Assembly: GCA_035307785.1 (NCBI GenBank)
Contig: DATGHS010000434.1
Coordinates: 1-33,489 of the forward strand
Length of the DNA: 33,489 nucleotides
Origin: DATGHS01 sp035307785
Lineage (GTDB): Bacteria > Planctomycetota > Planctomycetia > Gemmatales > Gemmataceae
Direction of reading: 5' to 3'
Positions 22,992 through 30,367 of the stretch are shown piece by piece; position 1 is the first letter of the stretch; each line of letters begins with the position of its first letter. The notes beneath the pieces are model-generated. The model was not told the origin of the DNA. It did not search any database and saw only the letters and a list, made by a program, of their open reading frames with translations. The translations under genes and the position numbers were made by a program.

Positions 22992-23756
22992 ATGAATTCG
23001 ACGGCTTCCACCAAAGTTGCGGTCCTGACGGGCGCCTCCAGCGGCATCGGCCGGGCGCTGGCGAAAGAGTTGATGAAGGATGGCTACAAACTGGGTCTTG
23101 TCGCCCGGCGGGCAGATGAATTGCAAAAGCTGGCCGACGAAATCCGCGTGGCTTCCGGAGTAGCGGAGTATGAAACCGCCGACGTTTCCAAGCGCGAAGC
23201 CACAGTGTCCGCTATTCACAACCTCGCACAGCGCCTGGGGCCGGTCGATCTAATGATCGCGAATGCCGGCATGGGCATTCACACCGACCTGGATCCCATG
23301 AACACTGCCGAGAATGAGCAGATGTTCCGCGTGAACGTCTTCGGCGTGATGTATGCGCTGGAAGCGGTGCTGCCCTCGATGTTGGCGCGCGGCAGCGGCC
23401 ATCTGGCAGCCGTTTCTAGCCTAGCCGCGTACAAGGGCTTGCCCGGCAGCGCTGGCTACTGCGCCAGCAAGGCGGCCGTGAAGATTTACATGGAAGCGCT
23501 GCGCATTCAACTGCGAAGCAAGGGAGTTCATGTCACGACTATCTTTCCCGGTTTCGTGCGCACGCCGATGACGGAACTGCACCCGTTCAAAATGCCATTC
23601 CTGCTCGAACCCGACGAAGCCGCCCGCCGCGTGGCGAGGGCTTTGCGCCGCAAGAAGAAGGAGTTTCACTTTCCCTGGCAGACCACGCGGCTGGTAAAGT
23701 TCTCCCGCTGGCTTCCGGATTGGATCATGGAGCGCATCAGCCGGGGGACGTATTGA
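22992..23756 (+). CDS. Short-chain dehydrogenase/reductase (SDR family)
   Basis: This is a 254-residue NAD(P)-dependent oxidoreductase with a classical SDR fold. The nucleotide motif TGASSGIG (13-20) is followed by ARR after strand beta2 (suggesting NADPH), then NAG (IANAGMG), the catalytic serine region AVSSLAAY, and YCASK with the active Tyr and Lys. AAGGGA lies four bases before the ATG. The C-terminal LVKFSRWLPDWIMERI is typical of membrane-associated SDRs that act on lipids or sterol-like substrates, but the substrate cannot be read from sequence. No operon partner is evident. Confidence 0.9.
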   Translation: MNSTASTKVAVLTGASSGIGRALAKELMKDGYKLGLVARRADELQKLADEIRVASGVAEYETADVSKREATVSAIHNLAQRLGPVDLMIANAGMGIHTDLDPMNTAENEQMFRVNVFGVMYALEAVLPSMLARGSGHLAAVSSLAAYKGLPGSAGYCASKAAVKIYMEALRIQLRSKGVHVTTIFPGFVRTPMTELHPFKMPFLLEPDEAARRVARALRRKKKEFHFPWQTTRLVKFSRWLPDWIMERISRGTY

Positions 23757-23827
23757 CACGTATCATAAAGGCGTGGCCACCAGTAGAATGGATTTGCAAC
23801 AATTGGGCACCGGCAAATGGTGGTATT

Positions 23828-24046
23828 ATGACGCTAACAGCAGAACAAGAACGGGCGATTCAAGAAGGTCACGCTGTGGTCGTAACCGTCGGCGGTCAGC
23901 CTTGTGTGGTAGTTCGCAAAGACATCTATGATCGTGCAGAAAAAATGGACTACGGGCCATGGACGGATGACGAAATGAACCTGCTTGCAGCCGAAACGGC
24001 CGACCTATTAGCAGGCGATGAGTACGACGAACAGGACGACTCATGA
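23828..24046 (+). CDS. Antitoxin of a MazF-type module
   Basis: From the ATG at 23828 (MTLTAEQERAIQEGHAVVVT) this is a 72-residue acidic protein. An N-terminal beta-rich part (VVVTVGGQPCVVVRKDIYDRAEKM) leads to a strongly acidic C-terminal tail (DLLAGDEYDEQDDS), the layout of antitoxins whose tail wraps the toxin. The stop overlaps the toxin start by four bases (ATGA), the usual translational coupling. It has no classical AbrB or Phd motif that I can name. The open frame extends upstream to 23720, but the extension lacks support. Confidence 0.82.
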   Translation: MTLTAEQERAIQEGHAVVVTVGGQPCVVVRKDIYDRAEKMDYGPWTDDEMNLLAAETADLLAGDEYDEQDDS

Positions 24047-24399
24047 ATATCCGACGCGGCGATGTACTCAAGGCACGTTTTCCACATGCCTCTGGAGGTC
24101 GCGGCAAGAAGCGACCCGTCGTGGTTGTTCAGGCCGACGTTTACAATCAGCGGTTGCGACACGCAGTAGTTGCGCAAGTGAGCACCAACCTAAACGAAAA
24201 AAACGATCCGTCCACTTTGTTTATTGGCGCCACAACCGCCGAAGCCAAAACCGCCGGTCTTGATAGAGACTGCTTGGTCTGCTGTACACTGCTGTCGTTG
24301 ATGACCGAAGATCGATTGAAAGAAAAAATCGGCACACTTTCGCCGGCCATTTTGAGCCAATTGGACAATTGTTTGAGAGTAGCTTTAGGCATCGCTTGA
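24043..24399 (+). CDS. MazF/PemK-family toxin (endoribonuclease)
   Basis: This 118-residue protein has the MazF signature: NIRRGDVLKARFPH at the N-terminus, RGKKRPVVVVQADVYN, and later RDCLVCCTLLSLMTEDRL where the family has its conserved strand and Thr/Ser. Family members cut mRNA at short sites and inhibit growth when the antitoxin is lost. The start overlaps the antitoxin stop. A palindromic repeat follows 17 bases after the stop. Confidence 0.9.
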   Translation: MNIRRGDVLKARFPHASGGRGKKRPVVVVQADVYNQRLRHAVVAQVSTNLNEKNDPSTLFIGATTAEAKTAGLDRDCLVCCTLLSLMTEDRLKEKIGTLSPAILSQLDNCLRVALGIA

Positions 24400-24415
24400 A
24401 GTCTGCTTTTACGAT

Positions 24416-24482
24416 GGCGAACCCGGCCCGTAATCGGGGGCGTTGTGCACTACCGCGTCCGCCCTCACGGGCGGGGTTCGCC
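24416..24482. repeat. Palindromic element after the MazF-type gene
   Basis: Arms 24416-24430 and 24468-24482 pair at 14 of 15 positions (GGCGAACCC...GGGTTCGCC). Inside lies a perfect small hairpin CCGCCC-TCAC-GGGCGG at about 24459-24474. It separates the convergent MazF-type and Spy-like genes; there is no T-tract. Confidence 0.6.
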
Positions 24483-24491
24483 AAGAATCGC

Positions 24492-24965
24492 TCACACCAC
24501 CAGCGTTCCCGTGCGGATCAAGTACGCCAACCGCACGCGCTGCTCGGCATTGAGCACACCGTGAATCTGCTTCAGCGCCTTGAGCACCGCATCGCGAACG
24601 CGTTCGGCACTCTTGGCTCGCAGGTCGCCGCCTTCAGTCGCTTTGGCCGCGTCGAATTTATCGCCGGTAAGCGCTTCGGCGAATGCCGAAAGCGTGCGCC
24701 GGCGGTCGACTTCGGCCTGGGCCCGCTCGGTCTTCAACTCGTCGAGAATGCGGGCCAGTTCGCCGATTTGCTTTTCATCCAGATCGAGCTTGTGGGCCAA
24801 AAATCGCAACGGCCGGCGCACGCCGAAGCCGCCGCCAAATGGTTCATCTTCCATTTCGGGAATATGCCCTCCCCAGAAACGGCCGCCGCCGCACCCTTTC
24901 GATTCGCCAAAATTGTGACCGGCAAAAAACGCGCGCGGAACGCCGCAACGAAATGCAGAAAACAT
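24492..24965 (-). CDS. Spy/CpxP-like (heavy-metal-resistance superfamily) helical protein
   Basis: The ATG at 24965 follows AGGAG by seven bases; 157 residues. A Gly/Phe-rich N-terminal region (GESKGCGGGRFWGGH, about 20-45) precedes a helical domain (about 50-157): LDLDEKQIGELARILDELKTERAQ, then a final helix with LNAEQRVRLAYLIRTG, the LTxxQ-like repeat pattern of Spy/CpxP/ZraP proteins. I see no clear signal peptide, so it may be cytoplasmic, unlike classical Spy. It lies between the two toxin-antitoxin modules on the opposite strand. A GC-rich hairpin (24983-25001) sits in its 5' leader. Confidence 0.7.
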   Translation of the reverse strand: MFSAFRCGVPRAFFAGHNFGESKGCGGGRFWGGHIPEMEDEPFGGGFGVRRPLRFLAHKLDLDEKQIGELARILDELKTERAQAEVDRRRTLSAFAEALTGDKFDAAKATEGGDLRAKSAERVRDAVLKALKQIHGVLNAEQRVRLAYLIRTGTLVV

Positions 24966-25078
24966 GATCTTTCTCCTGACGCGCGGGGCCTTCGCCCCCG
25001 CGGGGAATACCAGCATGGGCAACGCGCCTCATGCTGCTGTCATCGTAACGCGAAGATGGATGAGGTCAAGGACTCGCC

Positions 25079-25108
25079 TTGACAACTTCGCAATTTGCGA
25101 AATAGGAT
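25079..25108 (+). promoter_or_regulatory. higBA promoter with palindromic operator in the spacer
   Basis: TTGACA (25079-25084), an 18-base spacer and TAGGAT (25103-25108). The spacer contains the perfect palindrome TTCGCAATTTGCGAA (25087-25101), well placed for a dimeric HTH antitoxin to block RNA polymerase. The toxin ATG is 35 bases downstream. Confidence 0.65.
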
Positions 25109-25142
25109 AACCGCAATGATTCTGGGAGAAAGTTGAAATGTC

Positions 25143-25433
25143 ATGCGGGTATTTTCGAAGAAGAAACTTCGCGAATTCTCGGAGGCGAATCCGAAAGCGA
25201 AGGCTCCGCTCGAGGCTTGGTATCAAATTGCGAAGCACGCCGAATGGCGAAACTTTGCAGAAGTACGGCAATCGTTTAACTCGGCCGATCTTGTCGGCAA
25301 GTTTGTCGTGTTCAATATTGGCGGTAACAAATACCGGCTGATCGCGGCAATCCATTTCAACCGCGGCAGGCTATACATTCGGCATGTATTAACGCATGCT
25401 GAATACGACAAAGGAAAATGGAAAGACGATTAG
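25143..25433 (+). CDS. higB: HigB-type toxin (mRNA interferase)
   Basis: This 96-residue RelE/HigB-fold toxin has the typical HigB_toxin pattern: MRVFSKKKLREFSEANPKAK, LEAWYQIAKHAEWRNFAEVRQ, FNIGGNKYRLIAAIHFNRGRLYIRHVLTHAEYDKG. Relatives cleave mRNA on the ribosome. The toxin precedes the antitoxin, the reversed order usual for hig loci. Ribosome binding is weak (GGGAG 14 bases upstream). Confidence 0.93.
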   Translation: MRVFSKKKLREFSEANPKAKAPLEAWYQIAKHAEWRNFAEVRQSFNSADLVGKFVVFNIGGNKYRLIAAIHFNRGRLYIRHVLTHAEYDKGKWKDD

Positions 25434-25435
25434 GC

Positions 25436-25885
25436 ATGGCAAATAAGCGCACGGCTACCATTCGCGACGTCTATGGCAAGACCGAGGACCGATACCTCGA
25501 CCTCGTGCGCCAGTTCCCGCTGCGCCCATTGCGGACAAATGCCGATCTCGACGCGGCCATTGCCGTTATCGACAGGCTGCTTGATCGCGACGAGCTCACT
25601 CCGCCAGAGCAAGATTATCTTGATGTGCTCGGCGACCTCGTCGAAGCCTATGAATCCGAGGCGGTCCCGATTCCGCCTGTCGGTGACGCCGATCTGCTAC
25701 GTTTCTTGATCGAGCAGAACGGCGTCACGCAGGCACAGGTCGCAAACGGTGCGCGAATTGCGGAATCAACAATTTCTGAAGTGCTGGCCGGCAAACGCAA
25801 GCTAAACCGGTTCCAGATCGCCCGGCTCGCGCACTATTTCCACATCGAAGCCGGGACATTTCTGTCCGAAAATGACACGAAATAA
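25436..25885 (+). CDS. higA: HigA-type antitoxin with HTH_XRE domain
   Basis: From the ATG at 25436 (MANKRTATIRDVYGKTEDRY) this is 149 residues; an alternative ATG at 25418 would overlap higB by 16 bases. The N-terminal half is helical (LVRQFPLRPLRTNADLDAAI). The C-terminal half is an XRE helix-turn-helix (VTQAQVANGARIAESTISEVLAGKRKLNR, about 97-125). It should neutralise HigB and repress the operon through the palindrome at 25087-25101. Confidence 0.93.
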   Translation: MANKRTATIRDVYGKTEDRYLDLVRQFPLRPLRTNADLDAAIAVIDRLLDRDELTPPEQDYLDVLGDLVEAYESEAVPIPPVGDADLLRFLIEQNGVTQAQVANGARIAESTISEVLAGKRKLNRFQIARLAHYFHIEAGTFLSENDTK

Positions 25886-25908
25886 TTCGACGATCTCAAT
25901 TGGGTGTC

Positions 25909-26535
25909 TTACTTTCGCCGCACGTACCAGACCCCCAGCGTGGCAATCGCGAGTGCCCCGGCGATGCCGACGATCAACATCGCCAACGGCTGCTTCTTGG
26001 ACGGCTCCGGGTCTGCATCCTTGGCCGGTGGCTCGGGCGTTTCCCTCGCCGTGAATTTCACTCCGGCTTTTTCGTCCACGGAAACGGTGATGACGTTTTC
26101 GACTTTGCTTCGCGGGTCACCGGTCTTCAGATCCCGGCTGGTGCCGCGCGTGTCGTACACCACCACCCCGGCAGGTAGTTTGTCCTTGTTGTCCCTGGAT
26201 AACAAATTCGCCAGATTCTCTTTCGTCTTGAGGTCGGCCATCACTTTTTCCGGCACTGCAACCACGCCGGTTCGCACCGATGGCGAGGAACTGCTGGGCA
26301 CGGCGACGCCGGTTTTCGTCCCGAGTTTGAGTTCGTCCCCAAGGGTTTCCTTTCCGCCCAGTCCCAGTCGCTGGAACGGGTAGAACTTGTACCCCGGAAG
26401 CTCTGCCTCAAGCTTCATGACGTTTTCATAAGGAACTCGTTTGAATCCCTTCGCGGGCGGCGGCGGCGGAATATCAGCCACCGCGGACAAGGTGAAACAG
26501 ACTACCACTGCCAACGAACCGGAGAATCGAACCAT
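25909..26535 (-). CDS. Exported hypothetical protein with C-terminal membrane anchor
   Basis: The ATG at 26535 has GAGGA six bases upstream; 208 residues. A signal peptide (MVRFSGSLAVVVCFTLSAVA) leads to IPPPPPAKGFKRVPYENVMKLE, a domain of about 130 residues with no known motif, a Pro/Lys/Glu-rich stalk (PEPPAKDADPEPSKK), and one C-terminal helix (PLAMLIVGIAGALAIATLGVWYV) with a basic tail. The topology is that of a single-span surface or periplasmic protein held in the membrane. I recognise no function. It converges with higA; the stop codons are 23 bases apart. Confidence 0.75.
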   Translation of the reverse strand: MVRFSGSLAVVVCFTLSAVADIPPPPPAKGFKRVPYENVMKLEAELPGYKFYPFQRLGLGGKETLGDELKLGTKTGVAVPSSSSPSVRTGVVAVPEKVMADLKTKENLANLLSRDNKDKLPAGVVVYDTRGTSRDLKTGDPRSKVENVITVSVDEKAGVKFTARETPEPPAKDADPEPSKKQPLAMLIVGIAGALAIATLGVWYVRRK

Positions 26536-26677
26536 GGCAATTCCTCGGGAGGAGAGAGAGATACCGAGCCTATATGCTAACAGAGACGAGACCGAATGCC
26601 GATTGGTTTCGTCTAGGGGAAGCCATGGCAGTCGAAACAATGCCTTCTCTTGTAGGTCTTTGCCAACCGATTTAACG

Positions 26678-27877
26678 TTAACCCGGGGCCACGGCGCGCC
26701 GGCCCGGCGTGAAGCGGATCGGCAGCCGCGACGGGCCGTGGACGCTCAACGCCTGGCGCGGCTCCCATGGTCCATCGGTCGCGAGTTCGAATTCCGTGAC
26801 TCGCCCCAGGAAGTCGGCCAGCGCGATCCGAGCCTCCAGCCGCGCCAGCGGGCCGCCCAGGCAGGCGTGGATGCCTTGCCCGAACGCGATGTGCGGGTTG
26901 GGGTCCCGGGCGATGTCGAAGCGGCCGGCGTCTGGGAATTGCCGGGGATCACGATTCGCCGATCCGATCACCGGCAGAACCAGCTTACCGGCCGGGATGA
27001 CCTGGCCGTGCACTTCGACGTCCCGCGCTGTCGCCCGGGGCATCCACTGGAGAGGTGACCGGTAGCGCAGCACTTCCTCGATCGCGGAGGGCAGTAGCTC
27101 GGGCGCCGCCCGTAGCCGGGCGAGCTGGTCCGGGTGTTCGAGAAAGCACAAGAGGGCGTTGTTGATCAGGTTGACGGTCGTCTCTTGGCCGCCGACCAGG
27201 AGAAGTTGCACGAAGCCGAGGATTTCCCGCGGCGTCAGCCGCTCGCCGCCCACCTCCGCCTCGGCCAACCTGGCCAGCAGGGCATCCGGGCGCGCCGACC
27301 GCACGCGCTCGATCAGCTCGGGCAGAGCGAATCGCATTTCCTCCGTGACCGTCCGGTATTCCGCGAAAATCCGGTCCGTTTCCGCTCCCCGGGCAAACGT
27401 GTTGGCGATCGCCAGAATGACATCGCTCCATCGCCGGTACCGCGGCCAGTCCTCGGCCGGGATGCCAAGCAGTTCAGCAATCACCCGCATCGGCAGAGGC
27501 CCCGAAAACTCCGCGACGATGTCCACCTCGCCGTGTGCGAGCGCTTCATCGAGAAGCTGGTGCGACAGCGCTCGGATGCGGGGCTCCAGGTCGGCCACGA
27601 CCCGCGGAGTGAAGGCCTTGGAAATAAGGGCACGGAGTCTGGTGTGCCGCGGTGGGTCGAAGAAGAGGAACCATTCCCCCGGGTTGCCCTGACTGGGGAC
27701 ATGCGACAGGTCAGAGCTGAATACGGGGTGGTCGGTGAGGGCCCGCCGGACGCCGTCGTAATCGAGGATCATCCACAGGTCGAACGGGGCCAGGTGAAAA
27801 ACGGGCGATGCAACCCGCAAAAGGTCGTACGCTGGGTAGGGGTTGCGCCGCATCTCGTCGGAGAACAGGTCGAACAT
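26678..27877 (-). CDS. Cytochrome P450
   Basis: This 399-residue soluble bacterial P450 (start MFDLFSDEMRRNPYPAYDLL at 27877) has all main motifs. The I-helix is LLLVGGQETTVNLI (225-238) with the acid-Thr pair, ExxR at Glu268-Arg271 (EEVLRYRSP), and the haem loop FGQGIHACLGG with Cys339 as haem ligand. FFDPPRHTRLRALISKAFTP is the C-helix region typical of CYP107/CYP-like bacterial enzymes. It needs a ferredoxin and reductase that are not encoded nearby. It lies at the start of a G+C-rich run of same-strand genes, suggesting acquisition as part of a secondary-metabolism-like segment. The substrate is unknown. Confidence 0.95.
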   Translation of the reverse strand: MFDLFSDEMRRNPYPAYDLLRVASPVFHLAPFDLWMILDYDGVRRALTDHPVFSSDLSHVPSQGNPGEWFLFFDPPRHTRLRALISKAFTPRVVADLEPRIRALSHQLLDEALAHGEVDIVAEFSGPLPMRVIAELLGIPAEDWPRYRRWSDVILAIANTFARGAETDRIFAEYRTVTEEMRFALPELIERVRSARPDALLARLAEAEVGGERLTPREILGFVQLLLVGGQETTVNLINNALLCFLEHPDQLARLRAAPELLPSAIEEVLRYRSPLQWMPRATARDVEVHGQVIPAGKLVLPVIGSANRDPRQFPDAGRFDIARDPNPHIAFGQGIHACLGGPLARLEARIALADFLGRVTEFELATDGPWEPRQALSVHGPSRLPIRFTPGRRAVAPG

Positions 27878-27994
27878 GACTCTTCCCCATTTAGCGCCCA
27901 ACGGATCGTTAAGTTGACTGGGGGTTCCATCCTGGTTGTCTATGCGTCAACGTCCTCGCCGGCGGCCCCGGCAACTTAGATGAGCATTCACCGG

Positions 27995-28702
27995 CTATTC
28001 CGGATCGGGCTTCCGCGGGCCATACCACACCTCGAGCCCGTCCCGCCTCCGGAACCAGTCGGAGCCACCAACGGCCAGGCGCAACAACGGGGCCAATAGC
28101 TTTCGCGCCGGGACAGTGCGGAGCTTGCGACCCGACGTGGTCACGCACGCCTTCGGGATCACGAACCGGCCCCGGCGCTTGAGGGCCGCGATGAAGGCCA
28201 ACTCCTCGGCAGCATAATACGTCTCGTCAAAGCCCTCAACCGCCCGGAAGGATTCGTGCGTGCAGAACAGCGAGCTGCCGCCGACCCGCTTCACCCGCCG
28301 CATCAACGGGACGGCGAGCGGGTAGAGGATGCGAGTCCAGAGCGGGAGCCGGCCATCGAAGCGGAAAACGTGCCCGCCGCCGACCGCTCCGCGCCGCATG
28401 GCATGCATGGCCTCGCCGACAGCTGCCGCCGGGACCAGCGTATCGGCATCGACGAAAAAGAGGAACTCTCCGCGCGCCTGGCGTGCCCCGGCATTCCGCG
28501 TCGCGGCAATGTGGCGGTGATTCACCGAAACGACCTGGGCGCCGTGGGCGCGGGCGATGGCCGCCGTCTCGTCGGTGGAAGCGTCGTCAGCGACGATGAT
28601 TTCGTACGGCTCGCGCAGCGCCCGAGCCGCGGCATGCAGCGCGCTGAGCGTACCGCCGATGAGGATCTGCTCGTTGTAGGCTGGGACGATAAACGACAGC
28701 AT
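27995..28702 (-). CDS. Family 2 glycosyltransferase
   Basis: This 235-residue GT-A fold enzyme has GGAG seven bases before the ATG at 28702. MLSFIVPAYNEQILIGGTL is the GT2 start, DDASTDETAAIA the nucleotide-binding Asp region, and FFVDADTLV the DxD metal motif (about 88-96). TRNAGARQARGEFLFF lies between them. It lacks membrane helices and the long C-terminal region of processive enzymes, so it probably transfers a single sugar to a lipid or small acceptor. It is on the same strand as the P450 and methyltransferase genes, with gaps of 117 and 192 bases. Confidence 0.92.
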   Translation of the reverse strand: MLSFIVPAYNEQILIGGTLSALHAAARALREPYEIIVADDASTDETAAIARAHGAQVVSVNHRHIAATRNAGARQARGEFLFFVDADTLVPAAAVGEAMHAMRRGAVGGGHVFRFDGRLPLWTRILYPLAVPLMRRVKRVGGSSLFCTHESFRAVEGFDETYYAAEELAFIAALKRRGRFVIPKACVTTSGRKLRTVPARKLLAPLLRLAVGGSDWFRRRDGLEVWYGPRKPDPE

Positions 28703-28740
28703 GCCAACTCTCCGCGTTTGGTGCCGAATCGAAAAGCTCG

Positions 28741-28766
28741 AATTCCTCCAGAAGAAGTGGTTTCTC
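28741..28766. repeat. 26-base direct repeat, copy 1
   Basis: These 26 bases are identical to 30929-30954. Similarity continues for about 20 bases beyond (GAACG and GGCT strings aligned with small gaps). On the minus strand the unit ends in GGAGGAATT, a perfect ribosome binding site. Here no start codon follows; the glycosyltransferase ATG is about 38 bases further on. Confidence 0.9.
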
Positions 28767-28894
28767 GGCGAACGGCAAGGCTGAACTGCCAGGGACGCCT
28801 GCTGTGTCGCGGCCGGTGTCAGGGGCAGGGACTGTGGCGGCGCATGGTCGCCTACGACGCCGCGTTCACGCGCCCCAGGTGCGCCGCCACCGCG

Positions 28895-29281
28895 CTACTT
28901 CGCCTTGGCGGCCTCGACCGACCAGCGGCCGCCCAGGTACAGGCCCAGCGGCGGGACGGTCGCGTGGCTGTCCTTCGGCATCTGCGCGAGCCTCCCTTTG
29001 GCGACCACCTCTTTCCCGTCCAGTCCTGCGAGCTTTCGGTCCAGTTCCCTGTCCTTGTCCTCGCCCCGCATCAACCAGACTCGCGTCTCCTGACCGCCCT
29101 TCACGTCGGACGGCACGGCGATGGAGTAGATATGGCCGCCCTTCTCATGGCGAAGCGTGCCCCGCACCTCCGCCGTGATCCCCGGCCCGGCCTCCGCGGG
29201 TTCGGGCTCTCCGGCCTCGATCACGCCGAAAGACACCGCGAGGAAAGCAGCGACAGCGGTCAACAATAGCTTCGTCGGCAT
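28895..29281 (-). CDS. Small exported hypothetical protein
   Basis: The start at 29281 (MPTKLLLTAVAAFLAVSFGV) gives 128 residues with a clear signal peptide cut near AEA/GEP. The mature part (about 30-128) is short and beta-rich: AEVRGTLRHEKGGHIYSIAV, WLMRGEDKDRELDRKLAGL, GKEVVAKGRLAQMPKD. This pattern suggests an OB-like or small beta-barrel domain, as in many exported planctomycete proteins. I cannot assign a function. The ribosome binding site is weak and a GTG at 29293 is an alternative start. Confidence 0.68.
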   Translation of the reverse strand: MPTKLLLTAVAAFLAVSFGVIEAGEPEPAEAGPGITAEVRGTLRHEKGGHIYSIAVPSDVKGGQETRVWLMRGEDKDRELDRKLAGLDGKEVVAKGRLAQMPKDSHATVPPLGLYLGGRWSVEAAKAK

Positions 29282-29386
29282 GCGGATACTCACTTATGGG
29301 TTCGGAAGACTAGACGGGTTGCCACCCTTCACTAATGACGAACCAGTCCACCGGCTGGATTGCCGTTCGCCGCCGAACACCAAACT

Positions 29387-29453
29387 CAGCAGCGGCGGCC
29401 GCGCGCTGAATCGTTGAACTCCGATATACGAGAGTCGCGGCCGCCATCTGCTG
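29387..29453. repeat. Hairpin after the methyltransferase gene
   Basis: Arms 29387-29403 and 29436-29453 pair at 16 positions with a one-by-two internal mismatch (CAGCAG...GGCGGCCGCG) around a 32-base loop. It starts seven bases after the methyltransferase stop and has no T-tract. It may stabilise or end the transcript. Confidence 0.55.
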
Positions 29454-29460
29454 CAGCGGA

Positions 29461-30234
29461 TTAGTCGGCCCGCTTCGTGCCGACCACAATGGTGATCGGG
29501 TAAGCGATGCGCACCGTCCCGCCCCGCCGATGGGCGCCGATCCCGAGTTTGTCCACACCCACATCCGCCTCGATTAGCTCGCGCACCCGATCGGCGTCCC
29601 CGGGCCGCGGGAAGGAGGCCTGCAGCAGCGCCTCCAACTCCAACTCGAAAAGATACCCCGCCCTGCGCAGGTCCACCAACCCGACCTCGGCCAACAATCC
29701 GCGCAGCTCCGCTTCCGTCAGAACGCGGACGTGCGACGGGTCGCGCAGTCGCTCCATCTGGTCGTAGGCCGGCCCCTTCTCGGCGGGCAACACGAGATCT
29801 GCCACAGCGATATGCCCGGCAGGTTTGCAAACGCGGGCCATCTCCGCCAGCACCTCTGCGGGTTGTAAGAAGTGGTGCAGACTATACCGTGTTAACACCA
29901 CGTCGAACTGGTCTGCCGGAAATGGGAGTCGGGCTACATCGCCGACGTGCCATGCCAGGTTGGTCAGGCCCAGTTCGCCCTGGAAGACGGCCGCGCGCTG
30001 GATCATTGCAGGCGTCAGGTCGATCCCCGTGACCTGGCGGGCCAGGCGCGCCGCGGCACAAGCGACGGCGCCCGCCCCGCAGGCGACATCGAGTACGCCG
30101 GTCGTTGCGGTAATCCCGGCCATGTGGAGCAGCAACTCGGTTGCCTCCTCATGGCCGGGGAGCTTCGCAAAGTAGACCGCCTGCTGGCTGAACTGCTCGA
30201 CAACTTCCCGGGCGTGCTCGTCTGCCTTGTTCAT
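29461..30234 (-). CDS. SAM-dependent class I methyltransferase (UbiE/type-11 like)
   Basis: This 257-residue soluble enzyme has motif I VLDVACGAGAVACAAA (47-62), motif II VTGIDLTPAMIQRA with the acidic SAM ligand, and DVARLPFPADQFDVVLTRYSLHHF (post-motif II and motif IV). These are the features of the methyltransferase type 11/UbiE group, acting on small molecules or quinones. No ribosome binding site is clear before the ATG at 30234. Its place in the G+C-rich run with P450 and GT2 genes suggests tailoring of a small molecule, but no scaffold-making enzyme is visible. Confidence 0.92.
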   Translation of the reverse strand: MNKADEHAREVVEQFSQQAVYFAKLPGHEEATELLLHMAGITATTGVLDVACGAGAVACAAARLARQVTGIDLTPAMIQRAAVFQGELGLTNLAWHVGDVARLPFPADQFDVVLTRYSLHHFLQPAEVLAEMARVCKPAGHIAVADLVLPAEKGPAYDQMERLRDPSHVRVLTEAELRGLLAEVGLVDLRRAGYLFELELEALLQASFPRPGDADRVRELIEADVGVDKLGIGAHRRGGTVRIAYPITIVVGTKRAD

Positions 30235-30367
30235 CTTATCGTAAGCACCTCAGTTCACGGGACGAACGACCTAGCTCAGCAGTAGGGCCCGCGGCAAAGA
30301 CGAGATACCTCGGTGAGACGTCAGGCCCGCCCTGTCTGCTGCGCGACTTGTTCAGCGTGCTGTGTGC

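Noticed and set aside
23753..23781. TTGACA as a -35 for the MazF-type module
   Set aside because: No -10 lies at 15-19 bases; the hexamer is partly the stop codon of the dehydrogenase gene.
28256..29269. Plus-strand open frame of 337 codons
   Set aside because: It is antisense to the glycosyltransferase and the small exported protein, low-complexity Arg/Ala-rich, with no ribosome binding site.
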